Positions 23,673 through 30,803 of a DNA stretch of 35,156 bases are shown here, piece by piece. The stretch is from Blastocatellia bacterium. GTDB lineage: Bacteria; Acidobacteriota; Blastocatellia; Pyrinomonadales; Pyrinomonadaceae. Location of the stretch: assembly GCA_013697915.1 (NCBI GenBank), contig JACCVY010000213.1, positions 1-35,156 of the forward strand, in the 5' to 3' direction. Each line of letters starts with the position of its first letter. Positions within the stretch are counted from its first letter, which is position 1. Position numbers and translations under genes: made by a program. A model generated the notes under the pieces. The model was not told where the DNA came from. It did no database searches and saw nothing but the letters and a program-made list of their open reading frames with translations.

Positions 23673-24209
23673 ATGAAGAAGTACATTTTTCTTTTCGCAT
23701 TGTTAGCTGTCACTGCCATCGCAGTGAAACCTTTCACTTCGCCGGCGGATGTGCCGGCTGTGGGCACTGCTGCGCCGACTTTCAAACTCGTAACCAACGA
23801 AGGCAAAACGGCTGATCTGGCAAAGTTTCGCGGCAAATGGGTGGTGCTCTATTTCTACCCCAAGGATTTCACCAGCGGCTGCACGCTCGAAGCCCACAAC
23901 TTTCAACGCGATCTCGCGAAATACAAGGCGATGCATGCCGTAATTTTGGGCGTGAGTGTTGACACTGCCGAGTCGCACAAGAGTTTCTGCGCCAAGGAAG
24001 GGCTCAACTTCAAACTTCTTTCGGACACGGATGCGAGCGTTTCTGCGAAGTACGGATCAGTAATGGAATACAACGGGATGAAGCTTTCGGCGCGCAACAC
24101 CTTCATCATCGACCCGCATGGAAAGATCGCCAAAGTATTCGTTAAGGTCAGCCCAGCCGGCCACAGCGATGAAGTACTGGCCGCACTAGCCGAATTGCGG
24201 AAGTCGTAG
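23673..24209 (+). CDS. Secreted peroxiredoxin, PrxQ/BCP type
   Basis: 178 residues from ATG 23673 (AAAGGAG is 5 nt upstream; the ATG at 23670 is too close). The signal peptide (KK, hydrophobic 4-17) sends it to the periplasm, whereas classical BCP is cytosolic. The AhpC/TSA domain starts at about 28. The peroxidatic Cys70 is in FYPKDFTSGCTLEAHNF. There is no Cys five residues later as in E. coli BCP; instead C106 (SHKSFCAKEGLNF) lies 36 residues on, the spacing of PrxQ enzymes whose resolving cysteine is in helix 3. It would reduce H2O2 or organic hydroperoxides, perhaps recharged by the thioredoxin-like proteins near 4-7 kb. Confidence 0.92.
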   Translation: MKKYIFLFALLAVTAIAVKPFTSPADVPAVGTAAPTFKLVTNEGKTADLAKFRGKWVVLYFYPKDFTSGCTLEAHNFQRDLAKYKAMHAVILGVSVDTAESHKSFCAKEGLNFKLLSDTDASVSAKYGSVMEYNGMKLSARNTFIIDPHGKIAKVFVKVSPAGHSDEVLAALAELRKS

Positions 24210-24224
24210 CCTCTAATTTCAGCA

Positions 24225-24647
24225 TCAAGGTTTTTCTTCATTAACCCACGCGCGCAGGCGCTGGCGAATGTCGTCGCGGGCAACCCGAAACGCCTGCAAT
24301 TGCGCTTCGTCATCACCCCAGACTGACACCGGATCCGCAATGCTCCAGTGAATGCGTTTTGTCCTGGCGGGAAAGGCGGGACAGACTTCATTCGCATGAT
24401 CGCAAACGGTGATGACGTAATCGATATCCTGATCCGCAAACTCCTCGACCGATTTTGATCGCTGTCCCGAAATATCAATGCCGAGTTCGCGCATTGCTTC
24501 AATTGCCAGTGGTCGCACGTAGCTTGGATAAATGCCGGCGCTCAGGACTTCGAAATGGTCGCCGGCATCATGACGCAGCAACCCTTCCGCCATTTGGCTG
24601 CGCGCGGCATTGCCGGTACAAATTATTAGGACGCGCTTCTTGTTCAT
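24225..24647 (-). CDS. arsC: Thioredoxin-dependent arsenate reductase (ArsC, LMW-PTP fold)
   Basis: 140 residues from ATG 24647. The phosphatase-like loop is C10-T-G-N-A-A-R16-S, followed by QMAEG. C82 and C89 (VITVCDHANEVCP) match the numbering of the redox triad of S. aureus pI258 ArsC (C10/C82/C89). The general acid is D105 in ADP. It should reduce arsenate to arsenite through a disulfide cascade resolved by thioredoxin. The loop has Ala where the Staphylococcus enzyme has C15. No arsB, acr3 or arsR is near, so the cell would need an unlinked arsenite exporter. It is convergent with the peroxiredoxin gene, 15 bp apart. No Shine-Dalgarno is seen. Confidence 0.9.
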   Translation of the reverse strand: MNKKRVLIICTGNAARSQMAEGLLRHDAGDHFEVLSAGIYPSYVRPLAIEAMRELGIDISGQRSKSVEEFADQDIDYVITVCDHANEVCPAFPARTKRIHWSIADPVSVWGDDEAQLQAFRVARDDIRQRLRAWVNEEKP

Positions 24648-24659
24648 ATTGTTCAAACC

Positions 24660-24887
24660 CGCGTAGCAGGTAATAGCATAAAGCCTGGGGTGGAGCGAAG
24701 CGGAACCCCAGGGGTGACGAAGCTACGAACAACCAAGCGCACGAAGCGTGCGATAGCGCGCAAAACAGTTTCGTGACTTTGATGACTGGCTGTCGCCCGC
24801 TTCGCGGGCTGGCTTGTAACTTCCGACCAGACCTGGGGTTCCGCCGCGCTCCACCCCAGGCTTTATGCTTCCGCCCGAAGCGGGCTC
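24660..24887. repeat. Dispersed long-hairpin repeat, family A, copy 3
   Basis: The 37-nt arms 24676-24712 and 24832-24868 match at 35 of 37 positions and share the core gcataaagcctggggtgg with copies 1 and 2. An inner hairpin, gcacgaagcgtgcgatagcgc (24739 region), is shared with copy 1. It lies upstream of arsC and of the BNR-protein gene. The following 24888-25023 shows no clear feature. Confidence 0.87.
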
Positions 24888-25023
24888 GATGCTCTCTGCA
24901 AACTGTTCAGTATTGTTGCCTCTGTGTTATTTTGTCGCTTTCCAACCTGGCAGAAATAAACCAAAGCATTTCCGAAGACGTAAGTTGCGGTTCTCTAAAG
25001 CTATCTCAATCTTAAACCAGTAA

Positions 25024-25039
25024 CGTGTCTTGTGACACG
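25024..25039. promoter_or_regulatory. Short perfect hairpin before the BNR-protein gene
   Basis: cgtgtc-ttgt-gacacg is a 6-bp stem with a 4-nt loop ending 15 nt upstream of ATG 25055, just before the AAGGA ribosome-binding region. It could influence initiation or be an operator; the evidence is structural only. Confidence 0.3.
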
Positions 25040-25054
25040 CTGAAAAGGATCCCG

Positions 25055-28000
25055 ATGACGATGATTCGAATTGCCAACACCACCCAACGCCTAATCGTGC
25101 TCGCGTTATTCATCATGCTTGCGGCTTCGTTCTCGCCGGCGCAGGAAAAAAGCAACAAGCTCGACGAGACTTTTCTCAAGAACCTCCAGTTTCGTTCCAT
25201 TGGCCCGGCAATCATGGGCGGACGCATCGACGATATCGCCGTAGTCGAAAGCAATCCGAGCGTTTACTACGTGGGCGCCGCAACCGGCGGCGTTTGGAAA
25301 ACGGTTAACAACGGCACGACGTTCGAGCCGATTTTCGACACGCAACCAAACACGTCAATCGGCGACATCGCGATTGCCCCGTCTGACCCAAACATCATTT
25401 GGGTTGGCACGGGCGAGCCAAACAACCGGCAAAGCTCATCCTGGGGCGATGGTGTTTATCGATCACTGGACGGTGGCAAGACATGGGCGAACATGGGCCT
25501 GCGCGACACGAAACACATTGGCCGCGTCGTGATCGATTCACGCGATCCGAACCTTGTCTATGTTGCCGCGTTGGGCCACTTGTGGGGGCCAAACAAAGAG
25601 CGCGGCGTTTTCAAAACTACTGACGGCGGCAAAACCTGGACGAATGTTTTGTTCATCAATGAAGATACGGGCGTTATCGATCTGGCAATGGATCCGCAGA
25701 GTCCAATGACTCTTTACGCGGCGGCCTATCAACGCCGGCGCACGCCCTGGGGATTTAATGGTGGCGGACCGGGGAGCGCACTCTATCGAACAATTGATGG
25801 CGGCGCGAATTGGACCAAGCTGACCAAAGGTCTGCCCGAAGGCACTACCGGACGCATTGGGCTGGATGTTTATCGCGGCAATCCAAACACGGTTTACGCA
25901 ATCATCGAAAACACGAAGGGCGGCGTCTTTCGTTCAGACGATCGCGGCGACAACTGGCGCAAGCAGAGCGAACTCGATTCACGGCCAATGTACTACAGCC
26001 AGATCCGCATCGATCCGAACAACGATCAGCGTCTCTGGCAACTCGCCGCCAATATGTACAATTCGGACGATGGCGGCAAAACGTGGGTGTCGAACATCGT
26101 GCAGCGCATTCACGGTGACTTTCATGCAATGTGGATCGATCCCGCCAATTCGAGTCACGTGATTACCGGTTCGGACGGCGGCTTGCATGCCTCTTATGAT
26201 CGCGGCCGGACCTGGGACTTTATCAACACGATTCCGCTGGGCCAGTTTTATGAAGTCTCAATGGACAATCAAAAACCGTTTTGGGTTTATGGCGGACTAC
26301 AGGACAACGGCAGTTGGTCAGGTCCAAGCGGCACGTTGAATCAGGAAGGTATCACCAATGATGATTGGTTTCGCACCGGCGGCGGCGACGGTTTCTATTC
26401 AGTTGTCGACCCGACCGATCCGAGCATCGTCTATGTCGAATCGCAAAATGGATTTGTTTCACGCCTGGAACTGAAAACTGGCGAGCGCAAATCGATCAAG
26501 CCCGAGTCGCGGCCCGGCGAAAAGCGTTATCGTTTCGACTGGAATTCGCCCCTCGTCATCTCGCCGTATAACAACCGCACCATCTATTTCGCCGGCAATC
26601 GGGTTTTCAAATCCACTGATCGCGGTAACACCTGGACCTGGAGCGATGATCTGACAAAAGACCGGGACCGCGAGAAGCTGCCGATCATGAGCGCGCTGCC
26701 CGACAAGACCATGCTGTCGCGGCACGATGGTGTCGAGACTTTTGGGCAGATTGTGACCTTCGCGGAATCGCCGATCAAAGAAGGACTGCTTTACGCCGGC
26801 ACCGACGATGGCAATCTGCAAATCTCCCGCGATGGCAACCGCACCTGGAAAAATATCACCGCGAACGTTCCCGGTGTTCCCAAAAACACTTATGTCAGCC
26901 GCATCGTTCCCTCGCGTTACGCGGAGGGCACGGTGTACCTGACGTTGGATGGCCATCGCGCTGACGATTACAGCACCTACGTTTTTGTTTCAAATGATTA
27001 CGGTGAATCCTGGAAAAGTATTAAGTCCAACCTGCCCGCTGGTGTTACCGCACGCGTGATTCGCGAGCACCCGCGCAACCAGAACCTTTTATTTTTGGGC
27101 ACTGAGTTTGGCGCTTATGTTTCGTTTGATCGCGGTGCGCGTTGGACTCGTTTGCAGGGAAACTTCCCGCTGGTGCGCGTTGATGATATTCAAATTCATC
27201 CACGCGATAACGCTATGGTGTTAGCTACGCACGGGCGCTCAATTTGGGTCCTCGACGATCTCAGCCCGCTCGAGCGCGCCGCCGACAGCATTCTCGCTTC
27301 GGAAATTCATCTGTTCGACGTGGCGCCGGCTACGCACTTTCGTCTTTACAACCGCAAAGGCAACACCGGGCACAAGTGGTTTACGGCACCCAATCCGCCT
27401 TACGGCGCAGTGATCAACTATTACTTGAAAGACAAACCGAAAGACGATGTGAAGATCACGATCACCAATAGCGCCGGTGCAGTCCTGCGCGATTTGAAAG
27501 GACCAAAAGAAGCCGGGCTGAGCCGCGTCGTTTGGGATCTGCGACTGAATTCACCCGCGCCTCCACCCGAAGGCGCGGAACCAGGCGGCGGCGGTGGATT
27601 TTTTGGCCAGTCGCGCGGTCCACGCGTGCAGCCCGGCAGCTACACGATCAAGATTGTCGCGGGCGACAAGACGGCGAGCGGAAATGTGACGGTTCAGGAG
27701 GACCCGCGCATACAAATTGTAGAGGCCGACCGCGGCAAGTTGGCTGAGGCAATCACGCGAGTTTACGCGCTGCAAAAATCTGCCGACGCAGCGCGCAAAA
27801 CCATGCGCAGCCTGAACACACAGATCACAGCGCTGAAAACTTCCTTGAAAGACAATCCGGAAGTTTCGAAACAAACCAACGACTCGATACAGAAGTTAGC
27901 GGACCAGTTGGGTCAGATCCAAAAGAAATTATTTGCCCCTCCGGACACCGGCGGCGCTGGCCCACCGCTGCCCGACGAGCCGCGGCCACTTCTAGGTCAG

Positions 28001-28213
28001 ATAAACAGCGTTGCCGGCGACCTCGACAGTTACACTGGCGCTCCGACTGCCGATGAAATGGTGCACATCGACGATCTGGCTAAGCAGCTAAACGATTTGA
28101 TTGCGGAACTGAATAAATTCATTGAGACGGACGTGGCGAATTTGAACAAACAACTGCGCGAAGGCGGATTGCAATTCCTGAATCCCGGCAAGCGCCTTGA
28201 ACCTCCACAGTAA
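25055..28213 (+). CDS. Large secreted BNR/Asp-box (sortilin/VPS10-like) beta-propeller protein
   Basis: 1052 residues with an N-terminal signal (hydrophobic core about 13-26, ending in SPAQ). Ten Asp-box-like motifs (S/T-x-D-x-G-x-T-W), such as SLDGGKTW, TTDGGKTW, SYDRGRTW and STDRGNTW, are spread over about 110-720 and imply one or two beta-propellers like sortilin or GH74-type proteins. The region around 760-880 is beta-rich and ends in a Pro/Gly-rich linker. Residues about 890-1035 are helical with coiled-coil character. Genes of this type are often annotated glycosyl hydrolase, but no catalytic acids can be assigned and a binding or scaffold role is equally possible. AGGA is 5 nt before the ATG. 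Confidence 0.88.
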   Translation: MTMIRIANTTQRLIVLALFIMLAASFSPAQEKSNKLDETFLKNLQFRSIGPAIMGGRIDDIAVVESNPSVYYVGAATGGVWKTVNNGTTFEPIFDTQPNTSIGDIAIAPSDPNIIWVGTGEPNNRQSSSWGDGVYRSLDGGKTWANMGLRDTKHIGRVVIDSRDPNLVYVAALGHLWGPNKERGVFKTTDGGKTWTNVLFINEDTGVIDLAMDPQSPMTLYAAAYQRRRTPWGFNGGGPGSALYRTIDGGANWTKLTKGLPEGTTGRIGLDVYRGNPNTVYAIIENTKGGVFRSDDRGDNWRKQSELDSRPMYYSQIRIDPNNDQRLWQLAANMYNSDDGGKTWVSNIVQRIHGDFHAMWIDPANSSHVITGSDGGLHASYDRGRTWDFINTIPLGQFYEVSMDNQKPFWVYGGLQDNGSWSGPSGTLNQEGITNDDWFRTGGGDGFYSVVDPTDPSIVYVESQNGFVSRLELKTGERKSIKPESRPGEKRYRFDWNSPLVISPYNNRTIYFAGNRVFKSTDRGNTWTWSDDLTKDRDREKLPIMSALPDKTMLSRHDGVETFGQIVTFAESPIKEGLLYAGTDDGNLQISRDGNRTWKNITANVPGVPKNTYVSRIVPSRYAEGTVYLTLDGHRADDYSTYVFVSNDYGESWKSIKSNLPAGVTARVIREHPRNQNLLFLGTEFGAYVSFDRGARWTRLQGNFPLVRVDDIQIHPRDNAMVLATHGRSIWVLDDLSPLERAADSILASEIHLFDVAPATHFRLYNRKGNTGHKWFTAPNPPYGAVINYYLKDKPKDDVKITITNSAGAVLRDLKGPKEAGLSRVVWDLRLNSPAPPPEGAEPGGGGGFFGQSRGPRVQPGSYTIKIVAGDKTASGNVTVQEDPRIQIVEADRGKLAEAITRVYALQKSADAARKTMRSLNTQITALKTSLKDNPEVSKQTNDSIQKLADQLGQIQKKLFAPPDTGGAGPPLPDEPRPLLGQINSVAGDLDSYTGAPTADEMVHIDDLAKQLNDLIAELNKFIETDVANLNKQLREGGLQFLNPGKRLEPPQ

Positions 28214-28229
28214 GGAGAATGTTCGCATT

Positions 28230-28903
28230 ATGGCAACTAGATCGGAATCGTTGACACGCATTCCCTGGCGGCGTTCTAAGTATCTGCTGTTCGCCTTCAT
28301 AGGAGTGATGATGGTCTATGTCGTTCAGCACAATGAACGCTTTTGATCGATCGCGCAGATCCGGTGTGGGATCACTACCAGTCCTTCAAGTGGTGGCTGT
28401 TGCCACACGGTTTGGCGGGGGCCTGCGCGCTCGTGCTTGTACCGATGCAATTCTCTGACCGGCTCCGGCGGCGCTTTCCCAAGATGCATCGCGTTGTCGG
28501 TCGCATCTACGTCGCGAGTGTCTTCTTCGTTGTCGGTCCAATCGGAACTTACATACAGTATTACCAGGAGCGCATGGGCGCTCCACGCTCCTTCACGATT
28601 GCCGCGGCTGTCGATGCCATCTTGTTGATGTCGACCGCGGCCATTGGCCTGGCTTTCATCCTCAAGGGCAAGGTCCATCAGCACCGCCAATGGATGACCC
28701 GCAGTTACGCCGTTGCTCTGGTGTTCTTCGAAGTGCGCCTGATCTCCGGCGTGTTTGGACTGGATGACAAAGGCCTTGCCGTCGCCGAGCTTGTCGTGTG
28801 GGTTTGCGTCGCCTCCGCTATTCCCTTAGCCGATATGGTGCTTCAGATTCAGGAATCGTTTCGTTCACGCTCCAGCGCTGTGAGGCACCAGGGGACCGCG
28901 TGA
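28230..28903 (+). pseudogene. DUF2306 membrane protein, frameshifted
   Basis: Two frames together encode one DUF2306 protein. Frame one (28230-28346) starts at ATG after AGGAG and gives 38 residues with the first helix, ending VVQHNERF then TGA. Frame two resumes at the overlapping TTG (28343) with LIDRADPVWDHY and runs 186 residues to 28903. The junction is CGC TTTT GATC: adding one T to the run of four restores HNERF-LIDRADPVW without gap, as expected for the family. Frame two carries the core KWWLLPHGLAGACALVLVPMQF, LRRRFPKMHRVVGRIY and HRQWMTRSYAVALVFFEVR, with four more helices. It could be a true null allele, slippage-corrected, stop-start coupled, or a homopolymer sequencing error. Confidence 0.85.
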
Positions 28904-28945
28904 ATCCGTCTCGCTCTGAGCACCTGGCGCGAGTTCTTGAACTAA

Positions 28946-29173
28946 GGTTTACCAGTTTCGAGTTTTCTCGAGAGCGTCGATAATGTTGCTAAACCCCGAG
29001 TCAGCGAGCAAACCCTTGGTAGCTATCAATGGCTGCTCCATCGAGTGATCGCCAAGCTCGGTAAGACGCGGCTGTCACAACTGCGCGCGGAAGATATTCA
29101 GAAGTACTATGGACTCGCTGTTGCTCTTCCGGTTTCTATGATCGAAATACTCCAACAGTCAACGGGACAGTAG
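28946..29173 (+). pseudogene. Remnant of a tyrosine integrase (N-terminal core-binding domain)
   Basis: A frame without a clear start codon, open from 28946 to TAG 29171-29173. Its middle (about 29000-29115) reads VSEQTLGSYQWLLHRVI, then AKLGKTRLSQLRAEDIQKYY, the pattern of the SAM-like core-binding domain of phage/ICE tyrosine recombinases (T-x2-x-Y, LG-x2-L-x2-L-x3-I). The catalytic domain (R...HxxR...Y) is absent and the following sequence degenerates into a gcagtag repeat word. No attachment site or other mobile gene is present, so this is the scar of a lost element next to the broken DUF2306 gene. Confidence 0.55.
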
Positions 29174-29213
29174 GCAGTAGTTAGTGAGCATAAAAATCCA
29201 AAGATCAAATGCC

Positions 29214-30614
29214 TTACGCAGCTTTTTGAGGCCTTGTCTTTAATACTCGCCGGCCATTGTATTTGTTTAGTCCTATCTTCTGCAGCGCGCTTGGGATTTC
29301 CGCGTTACGCATGAACCAGTGCCACACATTTCCCGTCCGCGAGTTGTCAGCGCTTAATAGAATTATCCCCGCGTTGATGCCAATCACGTCCCGGTCAACC
29401 CAACCCGTGTTTGGGTTGAACGCGTCGATGAATCCATACCTCCCGTAAATCCGGTCACCATACTTAGCGCGCATCGCACGCAGAGCGGCGACTGATATTT
29501 CCGGAGTGAACATCAGTGAACCGCCGGCGGCGGAAGGTACTACAGTGCCGTCAATTGCCGGATCGCGCGGCGGCCCGCCCCAGGCGAGATAACCCTTAGC
29601 ACTATCTGAAGCCGTGATGCCCCACATGTTAGGTCCAAATGCGGGAAACTCGTGCGAGAGGTTTATACAGAAAGCACGATGCGCGAGCGTGGCTTCTATT
29701 GAGTTCTCAAAATAATCGATCCCGTCCCCGCGGCTTTCGCGCCGGTTGCGATAGTCGATCCAGGCGTGCGCGTATTGATGCATAAAAAGCGGCACGCCAA
29801 CGGTTGTGAAATATGCGTGACCTTCATAGCGATAACGATCGCGCCACAGAGCGTACCAGGATGCGGGCGAAATCGGATGCGTGGGAGATCCAATTGCCAA
29901 CAAATAGAGAATGGTGTCTTCGCTAAAGGTGTCCCAGCGAGGCTTGAGAAAACCAGTCTCCGGTTTCCAGCCGTGTGACAAGAGCAGCGGGTGCCCGTTC
30001 AGCATCCAGTGAAAATCGACTCGTTCGTAAATCTTGGTTGCCAGCTTTCGTATTTCCGGATCATCACGGAAGTACTGGCGCGCAGTCAGCACGCCGGCCA
30101 GCAGCAACGCAGTATCGATGGATGAGACTTCGCTATTCCAGCGGCGTTCCCCGGTTTTCGTATCAAGCCAATGATAGAACCAACCGTGTTTCTCGAAAGC
30201 GCGGTCCGCAAAAAATCGTAAGGTACTAAGTGTGCGTTCACGCGCCTGATCCTTAGTGACCCAACCGTGTTCCGCAGCAATGCAAAGCGCAGTCAAGCCA
30301 AAGCCAGTCGCCGCGATGCTCGCAACGTTGCGATGATTCTCATCCAGATCTGAGCCATCCATGCGCGCGCGGTCCGGTACCAGACCTGTTTGCGGATCGG
30401 CCTGCTCCCAAAAATAGTTGAAGGAACGGTGCTGAAGGTCTGCAAGGAATTGCTCGTTTTCGCGTGAGAATCCTTCGACAGTTTGCCGGCGCTGAAGGGC
30501 GAATGTTGTCGAGAGGGAAGGCGGTGTGATTACCGAAGTGAAGGAGCACAGCAGGAACAGGACCGCGAGAATGTGGCGCAAACAAGAGAATAGCTGACCT
30601 CTAACTGAGTTCAT
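29214..30614 (-). CDS. Secreted PF10091 'glycoamylase' family protein, GH144-like
   Basis: 466 residues with an N-terminal signal (hydrophobic about 13-30). The (alpha/alpha)6-barrel hallmarks of PF10091 are in order: LQHRSFNYFWEQADPQTGLVPDR (60-82), ASIAATGFGLTAL (98-110), GWFYHWLDTKTGERRWNSEVSSIDTALLLAGVL (144-176), SEDTILYLLAIGSPTHPI (231-248) and GGSLMFTPE later. The characterised GH144 members of this fold are endo-beta-1,2-glucanases; most others are uncharacterised and 'glucoamylase' is a historical label. It follows a GH3 beta-glucosidase and a TonB-dependent receptor on the same strand, supporting a glucan-degrading role. Which glucan is inference. AGGT lies about 10 nt before the ATG. 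Confidence 0.88.
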   Translation of the reverse strand: MNSVRGQLFSCLRHILAVLFLLCSFTSVITPPSLSTTFALQRRQTVEGFSRENEQFLADLQHRSFNYFWEQADPQTGLVPDRARMDGSDLDENHRNVASIAATGFGLTALCIAAEHGWVTKDQARERTLSTLRFFADRAFEKHGWFYHWLDTKTGERRWNSEVSSIDTALLLAGVLTARQYFRDDPEIRKLATKIYERVDFHWMLNGHPLLLSHGWKPETGFLKPRWDTFSEDTILYLLAIGSPTHPISPASWYALWRDRYRYEGHAYFTTVGVPLFMHQYAHAWIDYRNRRESRGDGIDYFENSIEATLAHRAFCINLSHEFPAFGPNMWGITASDSAKGYLAWGGPPRDPAIDGTVVPSAAGGSLMFTPEISVAALRAMRAKYGDRIYGRYGFIDAFNPNTGWVDRDVIGINAGIILLSADNSRTGNVWHWFMRNAEIPSALQKIGLNKYNGRRVLKTRPQKAA

Positions 30615-30663
30615 TTTCTATGCTACCTAATGGCGAGACACACAAATACAATTCTAGTCAGCA

Positions 30664-30753
30664 AGTCTCACAGGTTGGGAAGGGTGGTTTACCCCCGCTC
30701 AGTCGGTGCCTCAATCTGGGCGGGGGCAAGCCCACCTTCCCGACCATGAGACT
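30664..30753. repeat. Dispersed inverted repeat, family B, copy 2
   Basis: agtctca (30664-30670) / tgagact (30747-30753) bracket imperfect 26-nt arms (30673-30698 and 30720-30745, about 21 of 26 matching) that share gcgggggcaagccc with copy 1 at 19437-19577. It lies between the GH3 and PF10091 genes, so it could attenuate or process a shared transcript. Confidence 0.8.
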
Positions 30754-30803
30754 TTCTTTCTTGAATCTGCTCTGGGTGTCTGTGCCTCTTTGGGCATAGT
30801 CCC

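Noticed and set aside
25055-28213. Calling the BNR protein a sialidase or GH74 xyloglucanase
   Set aside because: Asp boxes alone do not give catalytic residues; no FRIP motif or assignable catalytic acids were seen.
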